This document shows, in pieces, positions 1 through 7,800 of a stretch of 48,296 bases of DNA (the first letter of the stretch is position 1; each line of letters opens with the position of its first letter). This DNA is from Candidatus Aminicenantota bacterium (lineage in GTDB: Bacteria > Acidobacteriota > Aminicenantia > UBA2199): assembly GCA_018262835.1 (NCBI GenBank), contig JADFDP010000010.1:1-48296 (forward strand), written 5' to 3'. The notes beneath the pieces are model-generated. The model had not been told where the DNA came from. It made no database searches and was given only the letters and a program-made list of their open reading frames with translations. Position numbers and translations under genes: made by a program.

Positions 1-3000
1 GCATTGACGGAAACAAAAGGCTGGCTGGCCCTGGGGCTGAGCAAATGGACGGCATGGGCCACCAGCTCCTTGCCGCTGCCGCTTTCGCCGGTTATCAATA
101 GGGAAAAATCCACCTTGCTGACCTGGGCGATCATGGTTTTCAATTCCTTGATTTTCTCGGATGCGCCGACGATGAAATTCAATTTTTCTTGAATGCGGAA
201 CTCGTTCTGCAGGAAATCCTGGAACAGGACCGAGAATTTTTTGAAGGTTTCCCGGTGGCGCTCGGAAAAATTCCGGAAGTACGAATCCCCGTCCCTGAAA
301 CCAATGACCAGGCAGGCTAGCAGACGCTCCGAGATCGGCCAGCGGATCATCTTGGTGTTGGTGAACGGATAAAAAAACCTTTCTTGGCTGCGGAATAATC
401 TCCGTATCCCCTGCAGGTCATGATTTTGATCTTCCGGAGTTTCCATGGTGTTGCGCAGCATTTCTTCCCCGAGTTCCCTGAAGAGATCGGAATTGGCGAA
501 GCGGAACAGAGGCCGCTGCTCCTCATGGACCGTCATGACCAGCCAATCGATCGGCGTCGGCATGCCGAGCTCATGGGAAAAGTGGTTGAAAAAATCCTCG
601 GGAAGGCGCCATTGCCTATAATTTCCAACCAAACGGGCGTCGTCGAAAATCGCGCGGTCCCTGGCCTTGTCGTCGCATTGCCGGCGGAAGCGGTCGAGCT
701 TGGCGGAGATGGACCTGCGGTTGACGGTAAAAAAATCATGCATGGCCAGGAATTCTTCCCGGCGGTCCCCCGCCAATTCCTCGACACCCAGGTCGAACGC
801 CATGTACCAGAATTCGTAGTAGAAATAATTCTTTCCCCTGGGTGAAAGTTTGCGTGCCATCTCCTGGAAGCGGTCCAGCCACTCGCAGTTGCGGTATTTC
901 TTCAGCAGCAGCCTAAGGGCCTCGAATCTTGTTTTTTTTGAGTGGATGCCCTCGAGCACCTTGAAAAGGGCGCGTTCGCCCAGCGTGTTGGCGCCGCGGA
1001 CGGGAGGGCCGAGCAACCGGCAGACAATCTTCTGGTCGTCATCGAACCAGGGATATGCGGACATCGCAGCGGCCGGCGGCTTTTCGGCAAAAAAGGAGAT
1101 CCGACCCCTGACAAAGGCGCACTCGCTGAGGCCCTTGCTGTTGGCGGTGTTCTTGAAGATCTCGGCGGCTTGCTCGACCAGCTTCAGGGCCTGGTCGTCG
1201 TGCAGGCGCAGCGTCTCGAGGTTGGCCCAGTTCAGGTAATCGATGGCGCTGGAATTCAGCAGCCGCTTTTCCTCGTCCCAGGCCAGGAGATCGCTCAGCA
1301 GCCTGTCGGCTTGCAACCAATCACCCTTGGCCAGGAGGACGTTGACCAGGTTGGCGTTGACCAGCATGAGGCCGTCATTGTTCTTTTCCCTGGCATATAT
1401 CCGCTTCGCCTTCTGGTACCAGCATTCGGCCTGGAAGTCGTCGTCGTTCTCCACGTACAGGTTGCCCAGGTCCACGGCGGCGCCGGCCGAACTCAAGTCC
1501 AGGCCCTCGGCTTCACCCTGGATAAAAATGGTCTTATACATGGATTCGGATTGCTTGAAATCGCCTTCTTCCCGCAGCAGCTTGGCCATCTGGCTCCGGG
1601 CCTCGATCTCTTCCCGGAAGCGTTTGCCGGTGATGAAATAGTCCAGGGCTTCGGCCAGCTGGGTCCGGGCCTTGGCAAAATCCCGGTTGTAGATGCTGCG
1701 GTCGCTCAGCTGGACAAGCGACAGGCTGCGGTAATATGGGGACTTGATCTTATGGGCAAAGGCGTCGGCCTTGCCTTTTTGCGAAAGCTTCTCGCAGCAG
1801 ATAAAATTCAAGTGCAGCCACTCGTCGCGGCATTCCTCAGGCGGGCGAGTCATCCCGGCCAGCAGTTCCCCCAGCTCCAGGTATTTCTTGCGGCGCATGG
1901 CCAGGTGGGCTTTTTTCAAGCGCAGGCAGGGTCCGGCGGGCGCCGCAGCTCTGGCCAGGACATGGGCGGCCTGGTCCAGGCAGTTGCCCTGGATTAGGAT
2001 ATCGATCCCGTATTCCAGCGCCTTGCTGCCCGGGGGCAGCTGCGGCAGATGGCGACAAAGCAAATCGGCGGCGGGGCCGGGCGCGACCCGCCCGGGAGAT
2101 TCCCGGGCCCACTCCCTGAGATCGTTTTCCAGTGCGGCCCAATGGCAGCCGGTGATGGCATGGGCGATGCGGGCATAAGGCCAGTCGCAGTGCCCGGCAA
2201 GCCATGTCAGGTCAGCGTCCCGTTCACGGCCGGGGGGGGGCGTGGCTGCGCCGGCAGGATTCGCCACCAGGCCATGCCTGTCCCTGCTTTCCACGAGGCA
2301 TTGCTTCTTCAGCAGGGAGGCGACGAGGGCATCCCCCTGGGGGACTGGCATCCGCTCTGTTGCGCTGTCACCTTGGGTGGCCAGCAGGCGGGCGATCGCT
2401 GCCGGGACCGGGACGCCGATGCCGGCGATGCGCTCCAGCAGCTTCCTTTCGCTCTCGTCCAGCTCCGGAGACTTCCGGCCGCCCGTTGAGGCTGGCAGGT
2501 ACCCGGACAGAAGGTTCTGCGGGTCTTCGTTGAATTCCAGGTCGCACTCGCAGGCGGTCGAGTCGCCGAGGAGGACGACGGTCAGCCCGGAGATATCCCC
2601 CGACTCCAGCAGGAAGCGCAGCAAACGATCGTCTTCCTTGCGTTCCAGGTGGTCGACGAGGAGGATGATCTCCTGGAACACCGATTGTTTTAGAAAAAGC
2701 CGGAACTGCTGTGCCTGCTCGGCCAGGCTTTCCCGCCGCGCCTTTTTCCTGCCGCCCAGGGCCGACAGTTGATCGCCCAGCGGCATGTCCTCGAGATCGA
2801 TATCCAGCAGTAGGGTCTCCGCATCGTTCAGGTTGTGGAGCAGGATGTCGCGGGCGACCATTTTTTGCCAGGGGGACTTGGTGCGGATCCGGATCTTGAC
2901 GCTGGCGAAGGAACTCAAACCACGCGGCAAACGGGAACGGAGAAGGTTGGCGGCGAAGTCCTCACGGCGGCACAGGTAGAAGGGCTGCCCCAAGCGCGGA

Positions 3001-3491
3001 GAAGGGCTGCTGGTGTCCGTGGAAAATTGACGGCTGTCACTTTCACTCCCGATGCGCAAGTAGCGGTGGCCCCGAAAAAGCCGGATGATGGCGGCCGGGG
3101 TCGGCAGTTCCTGTGGCTCCAGCGTCCAGGCGAAGCGCAGCGACCCGGTGGGCAGGACCTGGAACTTGGAAAAATCGACGAAATCCATGTTCCATTTCCT
3201 GGCGGCGTCGAGGAAAGCCAGGCATTGCTGCAGGGTGTCCGCCGCTTGCGCCGCCGGCAGCCGCGACAGGGCATCGGGGCGACTGGGAGCGAAGAATTGC
3301 GTTAGGATGCTGATCTGGAAGTTGCCCGGGGTGAAATCCACGATGTTCTGCAGCATGCTGGAGTGGAAGGCGTAGATGCCGTGGAGGCGCGCCAGGATTT
3401 CGGGGGAGTTGGGGACGGAGAGCAGTGAAAATTTTTCCTTGCGCCACCGGGCGCTTACTTGGAGGTTCTGGCAGGCCATGCGCTGGATCAA
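1..3491 (-). CDS. Large sigma-54-interacting transcriptional regulator with degenerate kinase and STAND-ATPase regions (incomplete at window edge)
   Basis: One open frame runs from the TTG at 3491 through position 1 (about 1,163 codons visible); the C-terminus lies outside. The AAA+ sigma-54 activator domain begins near residue 1102, with Walker A GESGSGKE at 1135-1142 (positions 66-89). Before it comes a GAF-like segment (about 975-1095) and a long helical TPR-like middle (about 520-900). Residues 1-135 read like a protein kinase starting at helix C: an EILARLHG stretch, then DFSKFQVL where kinases have DLKPxNIL, and no DFG. Residues 165-330 resemble a STAND/AAA ATPase with a Walker B-like IILLVDHLE near 280 but no P-loop. 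The start is chosen because GAGGAG sits 8-9 nt before TTG 3491; the first ATG (3479) is 20 nt from it. It probably activates sigma-54 promoters in response to a partner bound by the TPR/GAF part. The activator domain is clear; the degenerate domains are inferred by eye. Confidence 0.85.
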   Translation of the reverse strand, partial: MIQRMACQNLQVSARWRKEKFSLLSVPNSPEILARLHGIYAFHSSMLQNIVDFTPGNFQISILTQFFAPSRPDALSRLPAAQAADTLQQCLAFLDAARKWNMDFVDFSKFQVLPTGSLRFAWTLEPQELPTPAAIIRLFRGHRYLRIGSESDSRQFSTDTSSPSPRLGQPFYLCRREDFAANLLRSRLPRGLSSFASVKIRIRTKSPWQKMVARDILLHNLNDAETLLLDIDLEDMPLGDQLSALGGRKKARRESLAEQAQQFRLFLKQSVFQEIILLVDHLERKEDDRLLRFLLESGDISGLTVVLLGDSTACECDLEFNEDPQNLLSGYLPASTGGRKSPELDESERKLLERIAGIGVPVPAAIARLLATQGDSATERMPVPQGDALVASLLKKQCLVESRDRHGLVANPAGAATPPPGRERDADLTWLAGHCDWPYARIAHAITGCHWAALENDLREWARESPGRVAPGPAADLLCRHLPQLPPGSKALEYGIDILIQGNCLDQAAHVLARAAAPAGPCLRLKKAHLAMRRKKYLELGELLAGMTRPPEECRDEWLHLNFICCEKLSQKGKADAFAHKIKSPYYRSLSLVQLSDRSIYNRDFAKARTQLAEALDYFITGKRFREEIEARSQMAKLLREEGDFKQSESMYKTIFIQGEAEGLDLSSAGAAVDLGNLYVENDDDFQAECWYQKAKRIYAREKNNDGLMLVNANLVNVLLAKGDWLQADRLLSDLLAWDEEKRLLNSSAIDYLNWANLETLRLHDDQALKLVEQAAEIFKNTANSKGLSECAFVRGRISFFAEKPPAAAMSAYPWFDDDQKIVCRLLGPPVRGANTLGERALFKVLEGIHSKKTRFEALRLLLKKYRNCEWLDRFQEMARKLSPRGKNYFYYEFWYMAFDLGVEELAGDRREEFLAMHDFFTVNRRSISAKLDRFRRQCDDKARDRAIFDDARLVGNYRQWRLPEDFFNHFSHELGMPTPIDWLVMTVHEEQRPLFRFANSDLFRELGEEMLRNTMETPEDQNHDLQGIRRLFRSQERFFYPFTNTKMIRWPISERLLACLVIGFRDGDSYFRNFSERHRETFKKFSVLFQDFLQNEFRIQEKLNFIVGASEKIKELKTMIAQVSKVDFSLLITGESGSGKELVAHAVHLLSPRASQPFVSVN

Positions 3492-3567
3492 GGTCCTCTC
3501 TCCTCTCGCTTCCCGGCTTTTAGCGGAAGGCCGTGGATTGATACTGCCTATGTTCTTCTTTAAGTTG

Positions 3568-3587
3568 TATTTGAAGAAATTCAAATA
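3568..3587. repeat. 20-bp palindrome over the -10 region, operator candidate
   Basis: The arms TATTTGAA and TTCAAATA (8 bp each, perfect) are separated by 4 nt and cover the -10 hexamer of the promoter for the large regulator. A protein bound here would block RNA polymerase. There is no adjoining T-run, so a terminator is unlikely. Confidence 0.55.
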
Positions 3588-3610
3588 AGGGTATCTGTTT
3601 TCTTTGTCAA
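3582..3610 (-). promoter_or_regulatory. Putative sigma-70-type promoter of the large regulator
   Basis: On the minus strand TTGACA (3610-3605) is followed after 17 bp by TATTTG (3587-3582). The start codon at 3491 is about 85 nt downstream of the expected transcription start. The -10 lies inside a perfect palindrome and the -35 lies 7 bp from a 12-bp direct repeat, so the promoter is probably controlled. Confidence 0.55.
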
Positions 3611-3617
3611 GCGATTG

Positions 3618-3690
3618 TCACAAAATTCCCCATAACCTAAATCAAGTAATGAAGGAAGCGATTCTGTTCTTAGGAATATCACAAAATTCC
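3618..3690. repeat. Two 12-bp direct repeats upstream of the regulator promoter
   Basis: TCACAAAATTCC occurs at 3618-3629 and again at 3679-3690, 61 bp apart (close to six helical turns). The proximal copy ends 7 bp upstream of the -35 box. The placement suits binding sites for a transcription factor; none is identified. Confidence 0.5.
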
Positions 3691-3747
3691 ATACTTCTCG
3701 CAACAATAGGGTTGGATGTACCGATGAAACACTCAAAAATGGTTGCT

Positions 3748-6582
3748 CTATTTATTCTTCAATTCTTCGAAAACCGCCTTGATGTCCCGGTAGTTGGGAT
3801 CTTTTTTCAGTATCTCGAAAGCCAATTTTTTCGCGTACAAATAGTCTTCCTTCAGCTTGGCGGTCTGGACCAGCTCGTATTTGACGGCATTGTATTCATC
3901 ATCCTTGCGGTCGGGTGTTTGCAGAGCTTTCTCGAACCAGCCGATGGATTCATCCATCATTCCCTTTTCCCGGAAGCAGATTCCCAGCAACCCGGCCGAA
4001 TCAAAAAATTTAAGGGGATGCTTGGAAGAGATCAGGAATTCGTGGATGGCTTCCTCGATCAGACCCATTTCTTTGTAAGCGATGCCCAGGTTGTAGCGGG
4101 TATCGTAGTCTTCGTGGCCGATTTTTTCGTCCACCCCCTTTTTAAATTCTTTGAAAATTTCCATCATGTTTTTCTCGATGGTCGATGTCCGCTGTTTCTG
4201 AAGTTCTTCAACCCAGTATTTGATGGCGCTCAATTCGGCCGGGATGGATTTCTCGGTTTCGTAGAAGTCTTCTTCTTCGAGAAAAAGGCTCTCGCTTTTT
4301 AATATGTCCACCTCGCTTTCGGCCAGCTCGCTTTCATCGATATCCTTGAACGGGGATTCGCTGCTGGACGATGCTTCATCGCTGGTGAAAATATTGTCGA
4401 TATCCAAGAAATCTGCGCTGGATCCAAGGTAATTCGCGTCGGCCGTGCTGCTTTTCGGGCTGCCGGTGGGAGCTTGAATGATTTCCTCCTGATCGACTTC
4501 GATCAGGGGGATCGACTCTTTGTTTTCCGGTTCCTCCATCTCAATTTCAAAATGGATGTTGTCTGCTTCGGCAAAACCATCGGACATGATTTTGTCGTCG
4601 GATTGGTTCAACAAATTGTCGAGCTTGATTTCGATTTTGGAATCTTCGAATTTTTGCAGAACATCGCTTTCCTGGGCAATGGAGGATTCGATTTCGATTC
4701 TTTCGGTTTCACCGGGTTTGACTCGGATGGAATCGGTTTTATCGGGTTGGATTTCCTTGGCTTTTTTTATCCGGGCCAGTCGGGAAACTATTTCTCTGCT
4801 TTCCGGATACTCTTTTTGCAATTTTTCCAGGACTTTTTCAGCGTTGCGAAAATACCCTTCGCTGATGTAAAAATCGAGTTCCGCCAGGTGGGAAGACAAT
4901 CCTTTTTTGCTTTCTGCCTCGGTTTTGATCTGCAGGCTGTCTTCGCCCTTGAGCAGGAAGATGTCTTCCTCTTCGCCCTTGAACTCGGCGACATCCATTT
5001 CACCCATGCTGGGCTGCTGCAGTTCCTTGATCTGCTCGATCATTTCGGCGTGATCAAAATCAATTTCGATATTGGTCCGCTCGTGACCGCTCAGGTCCAG
5101 CAGCCTTTCGTCATTTGGCTTTAGTTTGGTCAGCTTGTCCAGCATGGCCTTGTATTCTTCGTCCTTGTTCTCCTTTTTGTAGATCTTCAGGAGTTCGATG
5201 CCCTCGTTGAGCAAGGCTTCGATATCGTTGCTCATCTGGTAGACATCGAACAATTTAACCCTGATGTTGGTATTGCTGGGGAAAGCGTTCTGGGCGGTCT
5301 TCAACAGATCAATCGCTTTCTTAAAATTATTTTTTTCCAAAGCCTGATCGGCATTGTTCAATTGAAAGGCAATGAATTCCCTCTCCTGCTTGTTGTTTTC
5401 GTCCTCGGCCGTGGGTTCTCCAGTCAATTTGCCGAGCTGCTCCTGGTAGGCGAAAGGCGAATCCGACATTTCGATCAATTCCTTCAATATGGAGACCAAT
5501 TCGCTTTTCATGTTCTTTTGCTCATAGATCGGGAGCAGGGATTCGTACATGGCGATCAGGCTGCTGGTTTTCTTGGTTGCTTTGAATATTGAGGCCAGCT
5601 TGTTCAGGGCGGGCAAAAAAGTATTGTTTGAAGTAATGATGAAACGCAGCAGCGAATTGGCTTCGTCGAATTTTTCTTTTTCAATGAAGCGGTCAATGGT
5701 GGGAAGAAACAGTTGGTAGGCTTTGTCGATCTCCTCCCTTTGCAGGTAAACCTTGCCGAGTTTCATGATCACTTCGGTTTCATTGGGATCGATCTCGGCG
5801 ATTTTTATGTAAATCTGCTCGGCGTCTTCAATGAGGTTGTTTTTAAAATAAAGTTCACCGAGGATCTTCAAGAGGTTCAGGTGCTTGAATATCTCGTCTC
5901 CCAGGTTCCTGAGCATTTGAATGGCTTTGTTGCTGTTGCCCTGGATGATGTAGCAGGAAATTAATTTTTCAAAGATCTTCAGATGCTTGACCTTGCTATA
6001 GGTCTGCATCAAGAGTTCCTCGGCCGGTGCGAATTCCTTCTTCTTCATCAGGATATCGCTGGCGGTGAGATATTCGCTGACCGCCTCATCCTTCATGCCC
6101 TCGCGCAGATAATTGTCCGCCAGGAGAATGCGCATTTTGATGTTGCTGCGGTCGAACTCAAGGATCTTTTTGTAGATGCCCAGGGCTTTTTTCTGATTGT
6201 TCTGCCGTTTGTACTCTTCTGCCAGTTCCAGGTATATTTGCTTGGCCTCGATCGTCAATCCCTGCTTGGAGTAAAGATCGGCCAATTTAAAGGAAATCCC
6301 CTCGTTCTGGGGATCGAGGCGGGTGATCCTCTTGTACATGGCGATGGCTTTGGTGAAAAAACCCTCTTTTAAATAAAAATCAGAGATCCATTCGAATTGC
6401 TTGAACGCTTCGGGAAGCCTGTTCAGCTTGAGATTCAAATCGCCGATGATCCTGCGGACTTCCAGGTCATCGGGTTTCACTTCGATTATTTTTTGATATT
6501 CCTTGATCGCGGCTTCGACTTTTCCCTGCTTGAACAGTTTGTCTGCCAGCTGCAAAGTCTTTAATCGATTTTCAACAGCCAT
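3748..6582 (-). CDS. Long tetratricopeptide-repeat protein with acidic linkers
   Basis: The 944-residue protein has no signal peptide and is probably cytoplasmic. Residues 1-470 are back-to-back TPR units (for example around 5-40, 75-110, 110-145). A highly acidic, low-complexity stretch rich in E, D and S (about 490-560 and 640-790) separates them from a C-terminal TPR block (about 800-944) containing YDTRYNLGIAYKEMGLIEEA. The architecture suggests a protein-interaction scaffold; the partner is unknown. The ATG at 6582 lies 11 nt inside rnhB, so it is translationally coupled as the third gene of rplS-rnhB-TPR. Codon use is more AT-rich than in neighbouring genes, fitting its lysine/glutamate-rich make-up. 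No clear terminator hairpin follows the stop. Confidence 0.85.
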   Translation of the reverse strand: MAVENRLKTLQLADKLFKQGKVEAAIKEYQKIIEVKPDDLEVRRIIGDLNLKLNRLPEAFKQFEWISDFYLKEGFFTKAIAMYKRITRLDPQNEGISFKLADLYSKQGLTIEAKQIYLELAEEYKRQNNQKKALGIYKKILEFDRSNIKMRILLADNYLREGMKDEAVSEYLTASDILMKKKEFAPAEELLMQTYSKVKHLKIFEKLISCYIIQGNSNKAIQMLRNLGDEIFKHLNLLKILGELYFKNNLIEDAEQIYIKIAEIDPNETEVIMKLGKVYLQREEIDKAYQLFLPTIDRFIEKEKFDEANSLLRFIITSNNTFLPALNKLASIFKATKKTSSLIAMYESLLPIYEQKNMKSELVSILKELIEMSDSPFAYQEQLGKLTGEPTAEDENNKQEREFIAFQLNNADQALEKNNFKKAIDLLKTAQNAFPSNTNIRVKLFDVYQMSNDIEALLNEGIELLKIYKKENKDEEYKAMLDKLTKLKPNDERLLDLSGHERTNIEIDFDHAEMIEQIKELQQPSMGEMDVAEFKGEEEDIFLLKGEDSLQIKTEAESKKGLSSHLAELDFYISEGYFRNAEKVLEKLQKEYPESREIVSRLARIKKAKEIQPDKTDSIRVKPGETERIEIESSIAQESDVLQKFEDSKIEIKLDNLLNQSDDKIMSDGFAEADNIHFEIEMEEPENKESIPLIEVDQEEIIQAPTGSPKSSTADANYLGSSADFLDIDNIFTSDEASSSSESPFKDIDESELAESEVDILKSESLFLEEEDFYETEKSIPAELSAIKYWVEELQKQRTSTIEKNMMEIFKEFKKGVDEKIGHEDYDTRYNLGIAYKEMGLIEEAIHEFLISSKHPLKFFDSAGLLGICFREKGMMDESIGWFEKALQTPDRKDDEYNAVKYELVQTAKLKEDYLYAKKLAFEILKKDPNYRDIKAVFEELKNK

Positions 6583-7171
6583 TTTTTAATTTGAAGCTTT
6601 TTCTATGAAAAACAGTTACCCCTTTAAATAATATCATATTTTTGTGTTTTTGGGTAGGATAGCCCTTGTTTTGGGCCAAGCCGTAATCCGGGAAAAATTC
6701 GGCAAATTTCTCGAGCAAAAGGTCCCGGAAAACCTTGGCGATGATCGAGGCGGCGGCGATGGACAGGCACTTTTCGTCTCCCCTGATAATGGCCCGGCCG
6801 CTGACGGACAGAAAATCGGGAGCGATGGCGTCGGTCAGGACATAGTCCGGCCTGACCTGCAGGCGCAGGACGGCCTGGTGCATGGATTGCTTGGTGGCCT
6901 CAAGAATATTGCTGCGATCGATCTCATCATTCCAGCACCAGCCTATGGAATAGGCCAGCGCCTTTTCATAAATATCGCGGGCCAGTCGCAGCCTTTGCGC
7001 GGGAGTCAGTTTTTTTGAATCGTTGTAGGCCGGGTTCAAACGCTCGGGATTTAGGATCACCGCCCCGGCGACCACGGGGCCGAACAGGCATCCCCGCCCT
7101 ACTTCATCCACACCGCAGATGTGACGAAAATTTGTTTTGAGTAATTCTGCTTCTATGGCAAAATCAGCCAT
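6572..7171 (-). CDS. rnhB: Ribonuclease HII
   Basis: This 199-residue enzyme cuts the RNA strand of RNA-DNA hybrids, including single ribonucleotides in DNA. The family signature GVDEVGRGCLFGPVVAGAV lies at about residues 19-37 with the catalytic Asp-Glu pair. Further family blocks are NDSKKLTP, the acidic site in YVLTDAIA, and the DEKCLSIAAASIIAKVFRD segment. Length is normal for the family. Its ATG shares one base with the rplS stop (TAATG), and the next gene overlaps its 3' end by 11 nt, so the three are one operon. rplS next to rnhB is a common bacterial arrangement. Confidence 0.96.
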   Translation of the reverse strand: MADFAIEAELLKTNFRHICGVDEVGRGCLFGPVVAGAVILNPERLNPAYNDSKKLTPAQRLRLARDIYEKALAYSIGWCWNDEIDRSNILEATKQSMHQAVLRLQVRPDYVLTDAIAPDFLSVSGRAIIRGDEKCLSIAAASIIAKVFRDLLLEKFAEFFPDYGLAQNKGYPTQKHKNMILFKGVTVFHRKSFKLKNGC

Positions 7172-7629
7172 TACCTGAGTTCTTTCAGGCGGGATGCTTT
7201 GCCCTTCAGTTTTCTCAAGTAAAATAATTTTGCTCTTCTGACTTTGGTGTGTTTTTTTATTTCAATTTTCTGAACCAGCTTGGAATTCAGCGGGAATATC
7301 CTTTCCACGGCGATGCCGAACGAATTTTTGCGCACGGTAATGGTTTTGGAAATTCCCGCATTCTTGATGGCGATTACCGTGCCTTCATAGGTTTGGGTCC
7401 TTTCCTTGCCGGCTTCGATAACCCGGTAGAACACCTTCAGTTCGTCTCCCGGCCTGATTTCGGGAATATCGCTGCGCAATTCCTGGAAGTTTTTGGCATC
7501 CTTTTTTTCTGCTGATTCTTTTGGCTTGGTTTCCTGAGCATGCTTATCTTCGACGGCGGCTTCCGGTTTTTGTCTGGTTTTGGCTTTTTCAACCGGGCGC
7601 TCTTTGCTTTTTTTCTTTTCTTCTGTCAT
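7171..7629 (-). CDS. rplS: Large-subunit ribosomal protein L19 with a charged N-terminal extension
   Basis: The L19 core starts near residue 47 (NFQELRSDIPEIRPGDELKV) and includes YEGTVIAIKN, the ITVRKNSFGIAVERIFP block and the basic tail KVRRAKLFYLRKLKGKASRLKE. L19 lies at the 30S-50S interface. The start is the ATG at 7629 because AGGAG stands 7 nt upstream; a frame open further upstream to 7698 has no such support. The resulting 152-residue protein carries about 45 extra Lys/Glu/Ala-rich residues not found in E. coli L19 (115 residues), likely disordered. The stop overlaps the rnhB start by one base. rimM, trmD and rpsP, often upstream of rplS, are absent here. Confidence 0.95.
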   Translation of the reverse strand: MTEEKKKSKERPVEKAKTRQKPEAAVEDKHAQETKPKESAEKKDAKNFQELRSDIPEIRPGDELKVFYRVIEAGKERTQTYEGTVIAIKNAGISKTITVRKNSFGIAVERIFPLNSKLVQKIEIKKHTKVRRAKLFYLRKLKGKASRLKELR

Positions 7630-7669
7630 ATTTGGTCTCCTAAATTGGCAGTGAGTTGTATGATTGCTT

Positions 7670-7698
7670 ATTGTACTATTTTTTTCGGGATTTTTCAA
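7670..7698 (-). promoter_or_regulatory. Putative promoter of rplS-rnhB-TPR
   Basis: Minus strand: TTGAAA (7698-7693), 17-bp spacer, TACAAT (7675-7670). The expected transcription start is about 30-35 nt upstream of the rplS ATG, leaving room for its Shine-Dalgarno sequence. Confidence 0.55.
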
Positions 7699-7737
7699 TA
7701 TGCCTTTGTCTTCAGCTCAGGATCGATATCCCTTGCT

Positions 7738-7776
7738 AAAAAAAATGGCAGGGGCGCCGCCCGCGGCGACCCTGCC
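7738..7776 (-). terminator. Rho-independent terminator after the FadL-type porin gene
   Basis: On the minus strand a hairpin with arms GGCAGGG/CCCTGCC and further GC pairs inside (7776-7747) is followed by A and eight T residues (7745-7738). It lies 25 bp beyond the porin stop codon and separates that gene from rplS. Confidence 0.85.
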
Positions 7777-7800
7777 GGTTAGGTGTCAAATCCGATCTGT

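Noticed and set aside
942-1997. Long plus-strand reading frame (351 codons) within the first 3.5 kb
   Set aside because: It is antisense to the continuous minus-strand regulator frame, which shows clear sigma-54 motifs; the plus-strand product has no recognisable domain.
7630-7698. Extra N-terminal residues for rplS (start at 7698)
   Set aside because: AGGAG sits 7 nt before ATG 7629, and the promoter boxes (7670-7698) would fall inside the longer version.
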